The notes: a model not told the origin generated them from the sequence alone. A stretch of DNA of 15,016 bases from JBGLNL01 sp046484125 (GCA_046484125.1 JAWOBX010000033.1:1-15016); one strand, 5' to 3'; counted from the first letter of the stretch, positions 7,769 through 14,848 are shown. Translations and numbers: made by a program.

Positions 7769-8716
7769 TCACCAGTCCACCTCCACCCCCCTCTTCTCAA
7801 GCTGAGGAATGTAAACGTTTATGGAGGTTTGGCTCAACGGATTATCACTCACATCTACGATTTCTATCCCCGGGTTTTCTAGCAGAGGCTCTAAATCTGT
7901 TATCAGGTTGTTGTTAAGTGTTATATCATATATATTTTTCAAGTTCGATAACGGAGAGATATCCTCGATTTCGTTGTAGCCGAGGAAAAGCATTTCAAGG
8001 TTGGTAAGTTTGGAGAGCGGCGATAGGTCAACGATCTGATTGTTGGAGAGGCCAAGTTCCTCCAGGCTGGTAATATGAGCGAGTGGTGAGATATCGCTTA
8101 TATGGTTCCCACTCAGACGGAGATTGGTCAAAGATTTCAGATCCTCAATGCAAGACACATCTTCTATTTCATTGGCACTAAGGTCAAGTACTGTTAGGTT
8201 TACCAGACCGGAAACCGGTGAGATATCTTTGATTTTGTTTGCACCCAGCCACATGCGCTTTAGGGCGGTGAGGTTGGTTAGCGACGAGATGTCGCTGATT
8301 CTGTTATCCGTTAGGCTGAGACTTTCCAAGTTAACTAGCCCGGTCAAAGGCGAGATATCAGTTATCCGGCTGTGAGCTAGCTGAAGTTGAGTCAGGTTGT
8401 GAAGTTCAGCGATGGGCGAAATATCACTGAGCATAGTCCAGTGGAGCCAAAGCCCTTTCAGGTTCGTACAGTGCTCCAATCCGGTGAGATCGGCAATCTG
8501 GCTGTCTGAAACAGACAGCTTGGTCAGATCAGCCAGATCCGCTTTGCAGATATCACACCCGGATTTTCCGATGGCCTCCCTTATCTCCTCTTCAAGGTAG
8601 GGGTCCGGGAAGGTGACCACCTCATCACAGGTGCCGCATTCCTCTCCACAACCTAGTAATAAGGGAACAGAAACCGAAATTATCAATAGCGCAACCAGAA
8701 TCAGTCCTTTCTTCAT
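7769..8716 (-). CDS. Leucine-rich-repeat (internalin-like) lipoprotein
   Basis: A 315-residue protein from an ATG at 8716 with an AAAGGAG Shine-Dalgarno. The signal peptide has lipobox LLGC (Cys23). Next comes a short Cys-containing linker and a helical N-cap of the kind seen before bacterial LRR domains (FPDPYLEEEIREAIGKSG). From about residue 67 there are ten or eleven tandem 22-residue repeats, typically LxxLxLxxNxISDISPLxxLxN. This is the internalin/SDS22-type repeat, which forms a curved solenoid that binds proteins. The C-terminus closes the solenoid with DNPLSQTSINVYIPQLEKRG, a common internalin-like ending. There is no LPxTG motif, so lipid anchoring is the expected attachment. It lies 99 bp after the SBBP1 gene and 120 bp before GATase-like copy 3, which suggests co-transcription. 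It does not carry the shared propeller-gene leader. Confidence 0.93.
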   Translation of the reverse strand: MKKGLILVALLIISVSVPLLLGCGEECGTCDEVVTFPDPYLEEEIREAIGKSGCDICKADLADLTKLSVSDSQIADLTGLEHCTNLKGLWLHWTMLSDISPIAELHNLTQLQLAHSRITDISPLTGLVNLESLSLTDNRISDISSLTNLTALKRMWLGANKIKDISPVSGLVNLTVLDLSANEIEDVSCIEDLKSLTNLRLSGNHISDISPLAHITSLEELGLSNNQIVDLSPLSKLTNLEMLFLGYNEIEDISPLSNLKNIYDITLNNNLITDLEPLLENPGIEIVDVSDNPLSQTSINVYIPQLEKRGVEVDW

Positions 8717-8815
8717 TGCTTCAACTCCTTTCTGCCATTATTTTTGTCATGCCACCATCCCACCGGACTCACCACCAATAGATTTTTCGGGGTCACATAG
8801 TGGTTTGTCCCCTAT

Positions 8816-10211
8816 TCAATACTGCACGTACCTGGCAATGATCATCCGGTACCACTCATCCTTCCGGTACGACTCATCCAGACGAATAGCTGTGCCGGCA
8901 ACGTATATGTTACCGGAGCCATCAAGAGCAATATCGGATACTTCCCAGTCAACGCGTTTATCCTTACTGCAGCCGCTTGCAACCCACAACTGATTGCCAT
9001 CCCCGTCGTATTTCACCGTCACAAATCCGACATCGTGCCCGGCTACATAGACATTCCCGTACTCGTCTGTGGTTACCTCTCTGAACTTACACTTCGGGAC
9101 ATCGGGGTCTATATGTTGCCTGCTCCAGTGCTGTACCCCATCGGCATCGTACTTGACCACCGAATATTCGTTTGAATTCTCCACAACATTAGGACCGATG
9201 ACGTAGGCATTATCGGATTTATCAACGGCAATGTCCCATTTATGGTAAGACTCATATTCCACCGGGGTATAATCCACCCGCCAGAGCTGGTTACCATCGC
9301 CATCGTATTTGATGGTGCCTGATTGGCCTGTTACATAGAGGTTGCCGCTATTGTCAAGGGCCAGCGCGCTGGCGGAATTTTCGCATCCTTCGGCGGAATC
9401 ACAGGGGGTAGACCACAGTTGCCTGCCCTCACTATCATATTTAACCGTTCCGCACGCGCCGGTGACATAAACATCCCCGGCGCTGTCAATAGCGAGTGCT
9501 TTGGCATAACATCGCTGTTCTCCGGTTATTCCATAACGGGCAACCCACAACTGATTGCCGTTTCCATCATATTTCACAGTAGCGTAATCGTAATTGCCCG
9601 CATTTCCGTTGACCATGCCGGCACCCGTTACATAGACATTCCCCTCATTATCGACGGCCAGTGCGTTCGACCAGTCATAATTGTATTCAGCGCTAACGTA
9701 CTGAGAAACCCAAATCTCATTACCCTCCGAATCATACATGATGGTGAAATAGCCACCCGGACCCCTCTCTTCACGATCACCTCTCGCAGTTATGTATATG
9801 TTATCGCTTTCATCAACGGCAATATCACCTATACATGGGTCACTTAACTGCATTTTTCCCCCAGCATCCGGGGGTATATATATCAAACCGGGCCAGCCAT
9901 TGCTGCTCCCCGCCGCTGTCGTACTTGATAATCGCAATGTCTTCATTAATACGGCCCAGAACGTAGATACTCCCACTGCTGTCAACCGCTATCTTTTGAG
10001 CACTATCCCAATCCGTTCCGCTTCGATCGTAACGAACCAGCCAGTCCTCCTTCACCGGTCCCTGGAAACCCGTGAGATGATCATGCACATATTCAGAGCC
10101 CCCCGATGAACCGCACCCCGGAGCCAGGGTACTAAAAGGTATTAAAAGGAGTGGTACCAGAATCGTCAGCAGCACTTTGCCCGGTTTGATACCTTTTGTA
10201 GTTCTCTTCAC
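8816..10211 (-). pseudogene. SBBP-type beta-propeller lipoprotein 1, one frameshift
   Basis: Two overlapping frames form one gene: 10211-9840 (signal peptide, first blade) and, in the next frame, the rest down to 8816. The GTG start has AGGAGG upstream; the signal peptide ends in lipobox APGC (Cys33). Removing one base from the five-C run (minus strand; 9870-9874), or from the nearby G5/A5 run (9853-9862), joins ARFDIYTP to DAGGKMQLSD and restores a 464-residue protein. It then has eight SBBP repeats, typically IAVDxxGNVYVTGxxxxxxxxVKYDxxGNQLWVARY. Eight blades with no gap argue that the intact gene existed recently. This repeat type is common in extracellular bacterial proteins; the ligand is unknown. 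Alternatives are a sequencing error or a switchable run. The gene heads the unit SBBP1-LRR-GATase-like 3. Confidence 0.85.
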
Positions 10212-10291
10212 TTTTCTTTTCCTCCTGTCCTGCCTGTATTATTAATATTTTGTCTAATCATTCTAACTGGATTTCAAGGCGTTAATGGTAA

Positions 10292-10320
10292 AAGTTAGCA
10301 TAGATTTACACCGATGTCAA
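10292..10320 (-). promoter_or_regulatory. Conserved promoter of SBBP lipoprotein 1
   Basis: Minus-strand TTGACA (10320-10315), 17-bp spacer, TAACTT (10297-10292) preceded by TG-C. The downstream leader is nearly identical to that of the RCC1 gene between the -10 and about position 10270, although the proteins are of different families. Confidence 0.65.
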
Positions 10321-10342
10321 CAAATAATTGGTAAAAAATTGT

Positions 10343-10425
10343 TTACAAGTTGGTTTGTCTTTGGTTTGCCTTTCTGGCATTGGTATCTGAAGCTTTATCC
10401 GGCCAGGTGGTGAAATAGCTAATGC
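10343..10425 (-). pseudogene. Relic 3' end of a fourth GATase-like gene
   Basis: On the minus strand this reads SYFTTWPDKASDTNARKANQ and then stops at TAA (10345-10343). It matches GYFTAWPENAE at the end of GATase-like copies 2 and 3, and its stop is at the position equivalent to that of copy 3. Upstream of about 10425 the similarity ends, and the sequence leads into the palindrome and RAYT gene. A full GATase-like gene therefore once preceded SBBP1, and all but its last ~80 bp is gone. The fragment is short, so the call rests on its position before the conserved promoter as well as on sequence. Confidence 0.65.
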
Positions 10426-10473
10426 AGGGTGGGCCGACCCCATCTTACAACTATGATACACTACGGTTTACTC

Positions 10474-10496
10474 GCTCCCAGCGTCCCGCTGGGAGC
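10474..10496. repeat. REP-like palindrome, left of RAYT
   Basis: Perfect 10-bp stem GCTCCCAGCG / CGCTGGGAGC with a TCC loop, starting at the base next to the RAYT stop codon (10499-10497). It is identical in sequence and orientation to the core of 11105-11129. Such palindromes flank RAYT genes and are their presumed substrates. Confidence 0.88.
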
Positions 10497-11063
10497 CTAT
10501 ACCTGCGGCTCTGCCGCTTGAGATTGAGCCGTGATCATGCTTATCGGCAACAATCCTGTTTGACGGTGATAGTCTCTGTAGCTTGAATATGGCCAGTGCG
10601 CAGGATCATTTACGTATCCTCTTCTGACCGGGTTGTAGTGAATATAGTCCAATTTCTGTTTCAACATATGCTGATTCTGAATTGCTTCCGGATGACTTCC
10701 TTCCTGCCAGAGCTGATATTGCTGGTCGCTCTTATGGCGCTTTCTATGGAAGGACAGTTCATGTAAAATGCAGCTATTGTGCTGCGCTTTGAGATGATCA
10801 ATGATTGACCTCGCGGTGAACGATTTGAAATTCTTTATCTCCTCTGAGAGATTCTCGGAGGAAGCAATCAGATGTATGTGGTTTTCCATAATCACATAAC
10901 CGTGGATAGCCAATCTCCCGTCATCAATAAGGAACCTGAGCGAGTCCAGTATGATTCTCGCAATTTCCATATTGCCAAACAGGGCAATCCAGTTTGTAGT
11001 TGTGCACGTGAGAAAGTAGGGTGATGTATCTCCATGCAACATTCTGTATCTGGATCGTCCCAC
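10497..11063 (-). CDS. REP-associated tyrosine transposase (RAYT), Y1/HUH family
   Basis: A 188-residue protein from a GTG at 11063, with GGAG 9 nt upstream. It has the features of the Y1_Tnp/RAYT family (relatives of IS200/IS605 TnpA): an N-terminal strand with SPYFLTCTT, the metal-binding HUH motif in MENHIHLI (His62, His64), and a catalytic-Tyr region KLDYIHYNPVRRGYV (probably Tyr140). RAYTs are single-stranded-DNA endonucleases thought to move or maintain REP palindromes, and are usually single-copy domesticated genes. Length and motifs look intact. It is bracketed by two identical palindromes, one touching its stop codon and one 42 bp before its start, plus two smaller hairpins. It sits exactly where a GATase-like gene would be expected between SBBP2 and SBBP1, so it may mark a rearrangement. 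Confidence 0.93.
   Translation of the reverse strand: MGRSRYRMLHGDTSPYFLTCTTTNWIALFGNMEIARIILDSLRFLIDDGRLAIHGYVIMENHIHLIASSENLSEEIKNFKSFTARSIIDHLKAQHNSCILHELSFHRKRHKSDQQYQLWQEGSHPEAIQNQHMLKQKLDYIHYNPVRRGYVNDPAHWPYSSYRDYHRQTGLLPISMITAQSQAAEPQV
10505..10517. repeat. Small hairpin GCGGC-TCT-GCCGC in RAYT 3' end
   Basis: 5-bp stem with a three-base loop, overlapping the last codons of the RAYT gene 8 bp from the left palindrome. A matching small hairpin accompanies the right palindrome (11085-11097), so large and small hairpins occur in pairs, as in composite REP elements. Confidence 0.6.
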
Positions 11064-11084
11064 TATTCGTTTCTCCTTTCATTG

Positions 11085-11097
11085 GAGGCAGAGCCTC
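11085..11097. repeat. Small hairpin GAGGC-AGA-GCCTC upstream of RAYT
   Basis: 5-bp stem with loop AGA, the complement of the TCT loop of the left small hairpin. It lies 7 bp from the right palindrome, between it and the RAYT start. The pair mirrors the arrangement at the other end of the element. Confidence 0.6.
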
Positions 11098-11104
11098 AAG
11101 TTGG

Positions 11105-11129
11105 CGCTCCCAGCGTCCCGCTGGGAGCG
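11105..11129. repeat. REP-like palindrome, right of RAYT
   Basis: Perfect 11-bp stem CGCTCCCAGCG / CGCTGGGAGCG with a TCC loop. The inner 23 bp are identical to 10474-10496 and in the same orientation. Together the two palindromes delimit a RAYT-REP element of about 650 bp. The stop of SBBP2 lies 55 bp further right. Confidence 0.88.
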
Positions 11130-11183
11130 AGTTATAATCATCTTGGTAACTATATTTCAACACTCTCATTGTCCTAACAGTTT

Positions 11184-12550
11184 CTACTGCGAGTACTTCA
11201 CAATAGTGACATAATATCGATCATCGGGGACATAGCTATTCCCTAAAATATAAACGTTCTTATGATCATCCAAAGCAATAGTTTTACCGCTGGCGCTAGC
11301 TTCAGGATTTGGATCCTTGAATTGGGATGTCCATATTTTGTTACCATCATGGTCGTACTTAATCGTAAGATATCTGTTACAGCTAGTCCCCGCTATGTAA
11401 ACACCACCGGCTTCATCGATTAACATAGCTTTCGCAACCGTGTTACAATCCGCCTCCGGCTGGTATAGAGCCATCCACAACTGTTCGCCGTAGGTATTGT
11501 ATTTAGCGGTATAACTATGGTATCCAGGTTTGCCAGTATTTGGCTTGTTCTCAATCCAGCCAGCAATATACACGTTCGAATCTCTGTCTAATGCTACCGT
11601 GTGCAGGATTGCATTCGTGCCTGACGATTTTATAGAATCAGCTCCCCAGAGCCGTTTGCCATCAGGGCTATATTTTACTAGACTTGTATTTCTGAGAACG
11701 TAAGAATTTCCTTTCTCATCCAGTACTAAACCCAGTTTTGGTTGGTATACATCACGGATATCCAGAGTGTCAGAATCATTTACCCAAAGCTGTTTGCCCC
11801 ATTGGTCATACTTGATGGTACCGGCAACGCCGGATACATATACATTTCCAAATTCATCCAAAGCAATAGAGGAAGCGCCATATCCGCTTTCCTCTGGAGT
11901 TTTGTATCGGACAGCCCACAATTCAAACCCGTTATTATCGTATTTGACAGTAGCGTAATCGTAGGTAGAAGCGAATTGATTTTTTGCGCTCTGGCCAGTT
12001 ACATACACATTGCCGTTACTATCCAATGTCATAGCAATTGATTGGTCTAAACCACCACCATCGTAGCGTGATACCCAGGACTGCTCGCCCTCAGCATCGT
12101 ATTTGATGGTAACATAATCCATAGTCTCATCACTTTTCCCACTCAAGGTACCGCCGGTAATATATACATTGCCATTATCATCAACAACCATCGCTCCGCT
12201 GAACGTTACTTCAGCCTCATAGCGCTTTGACCAAATCAATTTGCCATCAGCATCGTATTTACGGTAACTAGATCATTATCAGCAGTTACTAAAACAAACA
12301 CATTGCCAAAACTGTCCACAGCCATATCTTCGGCTATATCTTTGTCAGTTCCGGGGTGATTGTAGCGAACAACCCATTCTTCCTTTACCGGTCCTTCAAT
12401 GATACTGGTATGGTCTGTGACGTAACCAGACGGGCGCTTTTCGGATGAATCACAACTCGATATCGAGAGACACAAAGGAATAACCAGCGCCAGCACCGAT
12501 ATAAGAAGCAAAACCTTACCCGGTTTGATACCTTTTGCAATTCTCTTCAC
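11184..12550 (-). pseudogene. SBBP-type beta-propeller lipoprotein 2, one frameshift
   Basis: Two frames make one gene: 12550-12236 (signal peptide and most of blade 1) and 12239-11184 (the rest). The start is GTG with AGGAGG; the lipobox is ISSC (Cys33). The minus strand reads GTAAATACGATGCTGATGG where the repeat demands a VKYDADG codon series, so one A is missing at 12258-12260. Restoring it gives 455 residues with eight SBBP repeats (such as GNVYVTGQSAKNQFASTYDYATVKYD). The same repeat just downstream, at about 12100, is correctly in frame. The signal peptide closely matches that of SBBP1 (MKRxxKGIKPGKVLL), so the two are probably duplicates with diverged repeats. Pseudogene, sequencing error and programmed slippage are all possible. 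The RAYT element lies directly downstream. Confidence 0.85.
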
Positions 12551-12621
12551 TTTTTTCTTCCTCCTGTATTACTAAATCTTCGCTGAAGCATTCTAATTAG
12601 ATTCAAAGGTGTTAATGGTGA

Positions 12622-12627
12622 AGGTTA
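12622..12627 (-). promoter_or_regulatory. Degenerate copy of the conserved promoter before SBBP lipoprotein 2
   Basis: TAACCT with an upstream TG-T and the downstream leader are conserved as in the other four copies. The similarity stops at about 12630, however, and the position expected for the -35 (12645-12650) reads AATGTA instead of TTGACA. The shared module was cut here, so this promoter may be weak or replaced. Confidence 0.5.
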
Positions 12628-12629
12628 AC

Positions 12630-12817
12630 AAAGGTCGGCACACATACATTACATTTGCTGAACGAGTTCGTTTTTCAATCCCTCCCGTTAATTAGAATCA
12701 GGGTGCTACTGGCGTTTGTTAGTACTCTACCACATGAAAAGTCATTTGACATGGGCCCTCGGGCCTAGAAAATGGTCTTTTCTTTTAACTTTTATTGGAC
12801 GTATAGCCCAGTCTCAG
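12630..12817. other. Intergenic region without a recognised gene
   Basis: This is part of a 309-bp gap between RCC1 and SBBP2. I see no coding pattern. It holds a small GC hairpin (GGCCC-TC-GGGCC, 12754-12765) followed by an AT hairpin (AGAAAA / TTTTCT, about 12766-12782). Neither has an adjoining T-run on the transcribed strand, so I do not call a terminator. No relic of a GATase-like gene is visible here. Confidence 0.5.
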
Positions 12818-12842
12818 CGCACCCAGCGAGACACTGGGTGCG
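12818..12842. repeat. Degenerate REP-like palindrome downstream of RCC1 gene
   Basis: 9-bp stem CGCACCCAG / CTGGGTGCG with a 7-base interior. It has the same 25-bp length as 11105-11129 and matches it at 19 of 25 positions. Two of the differences (positions 4 and 22) form a compensating pair, T-A to A-T, that keeps the stem. It starts 17 bp beyond the RCC1 stop, like a third, older REP copy. Confidence 0.65.
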
Positions 12843-12859
12843 AGGCAACCCCATTTCTT

Positions 12860-13853
12860 CTACTCATTGCTCAGTGATTCCAAACCAATATCTTTCCAGG
12901 TGTCCACATTGCACTGACCATAGTAATTCCACCCTGTGGCAACTACCATACCGTTTTTCTTTAGTCCTACGGTATGATATAGTCCAGCCTCGACCTTAAT
13001 AACATCGCTCCAAAGATTTACTTCGCATTGCCCGCTATCGTTCCATCCGGTAGCGACCACCGTTCCATTCTCTTTAAGTCCTACGGTATGGTGCCCGCCT
13101 GCACTGATCTGTGTTATATTTCTCCATCCACCAAAATCAGAAACGGATAGTTCATTTGATAAATTGGATACGACTTTTCCATCCCCCGTTAGTCCTACTA
13201 TTGCACCGCCGGCAGCAACTTGAACGATGTTGTTCCAATGAGTTTCATCCTTATCGCCTGGCTCTCCCCATCCTGTGGATATAACAGTCCCGCTTTTTTT
13301 GTAAACCTACAGTATCTAGAAACTGAGCAGCGACTTGGAAGATATCTCTCCAATCATCCACATCACATTGAAAATAGGGATCACAACCGGTGCATAATAC
13401 CGTGCCATCACTTCTCAAGCCCACACTATGAAAAGCTCCGGCAGCAATCTGAACAATGTTTCTCCAATCATCGACTTCACACTGGCCGCATTCATTCTCT
13501 CCAGTGGCTACTACCGTTCCGTCCTTTTTCAGTCCAAGGGTATGCCCTGCCCCGGTGGAAACAGAGACTATGTCCTCCCAGTCATCCACGTCACACTGAC
13601 CGTAGTCGTTCAGCCCTGTTGCCACGACTGTACCGTCACTTTTTACGGCTACTGTGTGTCCATCGCCGGCAGCGATCTGAGGGCAGAACAATCCGCGACT
13701 ATTGATTGTGTCGATGATGTCAATTTCACCTATATCCCCATCATCGCTGGTGCTACATGCCGAGAAACCTGCCAAAGGCATTACCGCTAACGCCAGTACC
13801 AAAATCAAAAGCAAAACCTTTCCAAATCCGTTAAATTTAACAAATTTCTTCAC
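12860..13853 (-). pseudogene. RCC1-type beta-propeller lipoprotein, one frameshift
   Basis: The first frame runs from the GTG at 13853 (AGGAGG upstream) to a premature stop at 13251. The rest of the protein continues in another frame to the TAG at 12862-12860. A run of seven A (minus strand, 13300-13294) carries one base too many: with six, GLQK joins SGTVISTGWGEPGD and a 330-residue protein results. The signal peptide is almost that of PQQ lipoprotein 1, with lipobox FSAC (Cys33). The mature part has seven RCC1-like repeats of about 42 residues (IAAGxxHTVGLKKDGTVVATGxNxYGQCDVDDWxDI), the blade number of the eukaryotic RCC1 propeller. Bacterial RCC1-repeat proteins are usually extracellular; no partner can be inferred. 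It is the propeller gene nearest the two-component system, with no LRR or GATase-like gene after it. The last blade ends soon after TWKDI. Confidence 0.85.
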
Positions 13854-13933
13854 TTTTCTCTTCCTCCTGTCGTGACTTTATTATTAAAACTGCACCGAAG
13901 CATTCTAACTGGACTTCAAGGCGTTAATGGTAA

Positions 13934-13962
13934 AAGTTAACACAAATATTAGGAAGTGTCAA
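13934..13962 (-). promoter_or_regulatory. Conserved promoter of the RCC1 lipoprotein
   Basis: Minus-strand TTGACA (13962-13957), 17-bp spacer, TAACTT (13939-13934) preceded by TG-T. The spacer sequence differs from the other copies, but its length and both boxes are kept, which supports a real promoter rather than passive duplication. Confidence 0.65.
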
Positions 13963-14018
13963 TATTTTTAACACGCCAATTTTTGATCCGGAGTTAACAG
14001 AAACATCCGGCAGGGCTA

Positions 14019-14043
14019 TTAAGGCTGTCTTAAGAGTGGTTAA
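14019..14043. promoter_or_regulatory. Three phased TTAAG repeats, possible response-regulator site
   Basis: On the + strand TTAAG occurs at 14019, 14030 and 14040, that is at 11- and 10-bp steps, about one helical turn. They lie in the gap between the response-regulator gene and the RCC1 promoter, about 57-81 bp upstream of its -35. OmpR/PhoB-family regulators commonly bind direct repeats at this spacing. The motif is short and AT-rich, and I do not see the same triplet before the other units, so this is tentative. Confidence 0.3.
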
Positions 14044-14140
14044 GAAAACGCGGGGTGGGCCTTGGTTGTTGCTGCCCGGATGGAGATAGTGGTGTGAGTG
14101 GTACTTTGAGGTCTGGTGAGGCACCGAAGACGAAAACCGT

Positions 14141-14848
14141 CTAGTCGTTACCCTGACCTCTGGCAAACATATATCCCATTCCATGCCTGGTCTGAATGAA
14201 GGTGGGGCTCTTGCGGTCGTCACCGAGCTTTCTTCTCAGGTTGGCTATATTGACCTGCAGCAGGTGATGTTCACCAATGTATTCATCGCCCCATACGCTT
14301 GCAAGTATCTGGTCAGGCGTCAGGATTCGCCCCGCGTTTCGAGCGAGGTGCGCCAGTAGGTGATATTCGGTTGCGGTAAGTTCAAGTTCCTGGTTCTTGA
14401 GGATTACACGCTGCCGGGAAAAATCGATAACAAGTCCCTGAAACGAATAGGCTGGCTCGTCGCTCTTTTCCCAGAGGTTCGACCTGCGGAGCACGGCCCG
14501 AACCCGGGCCGCCAGCTCGTCAAAAGAGAAGGGTTTGGCTACATAGTCATCGGCTCCGGAGTCGAGCCCCTTGACCTTCTCCTCATCATTGCCTTTGGCT
14601 GTCACCATAATAATGGGTACCGTCGAGAACTCTCGAATGCGCTTGCATATGGTGTATCCGTCCAGATCGGGCATCATGATGTCCAGCAGGACCAGGTCGG
14701 GATTTTCCTCGGCGAACAGGTTCAGCGCTTCCTCGCCACCTGTCGCCTCGATAACCTGGTGGCCTTCCAGCTCCATGATGCGCCGCATTATACGGAGGAT
14801 GCGGACGTCGTCATCAACCGCCAGAACCTTCGTTTTACGTGGAGCCAT
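14141..14848 (-). CDS. OmpR/PhoB-family DNA-binding response regulator
   Basis: A 235-residue protein from the ATG at 14848, chosen over a GTG 18 nt upstream because GGAGGG sits 4 nt before the ATG and MAPRKTKVLAVDDD is a typical start. The receiver domain (about 6-120) has the acidic pocket Asp12-Asp14, phospho-acceptor Asp56 in LVLLDIMMPD, Thr83 in MVTAKGNDEEK and Lys105 in VAKPFSFDEL, all the residues expected for phosphorylation. After a short linker, a winged-helix trans_reg_C domain (about 137-230) has LELTATEYHLLAHLARNAG and VNIANLRRKLGDD. It should receive phosphate from the kinase encoded just upstream (gap 72 bp) and bind promoter DNA. The nearest downstream genes are the lipoproteins, which makes them candidate targets. 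Specificity cannot be told from sequence, so no gene symbol is given. Confidence 0.96.
   Translation of the reverse strand: MAPRKTKVLAVDDDVRILRIMRRIMELEGHQVIEATGGEEALNLFAEENPDLVLLDIMMPDLDGYTICKRIREFSTVPIIMVTAKGNDEEKVKGLDSGADDYVAKPFSFDELAARVRAVLRRSNLWEKSDEPAYSFQGLVIDFSRQRVILKNQELELTATEYHLLAHLARNAGRILTPDQILASVWGDEYIGEHHLLQVNIANLRRKLGDDRKSPTFIQTRHGMGYMFARGQGND

Noticed and set aside
8780..8810. GGGG...CCCC imperfect hairpin after SBBP1 as a rho-independent terminator
   Set aside because: The stem is interrupted and the following sequence (GAAAAATC) is not a T-run on the transcribed strand. The LRR gene follows closely and is probably co-transcribed.
10497..11063. Complete IS200/IS605 insertion sequence with TnpB
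   Set aside because: No TnpB-like gene is present, and the flanking palindromes and protein motifs fit a stand-alone RAYT-REP arrangement instead.
10924..11169. Minus-strand 81-codon frame overlapping the RAYT start
   Set aside because: It reads through the right palindrome and overlaps the RAYT N-terminus in another frame. The RAYT frame has the family motifs and its own Shine-Dalgarno, so this is a shadow.
7769..13853. Tandem DNA repeats or a CRISPR array
   Set aside because: The periodicity comes from protein repeats (22-residue LRRs, roughly 40-residue blades) with diverged DNA. There are no identical repeats with unique spacers.
1..14140. Many open plus-strand frames over 180 nt opposite the lipoprotein genes
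   Set aside because: They lie antisense to clearly coding, repeat-containing genes, lack Shine-Dalgarno sequences and show no recognisable motifs. They follow from the codon bias of the minus-strand genes.
14128..14146. AGACG-GTTTT-CGTCT hairpin at the response-regulator stop as a terminator
   Set aside because: A 5-bp stem overlapping the stop region with no following T-tract; too weak to call.
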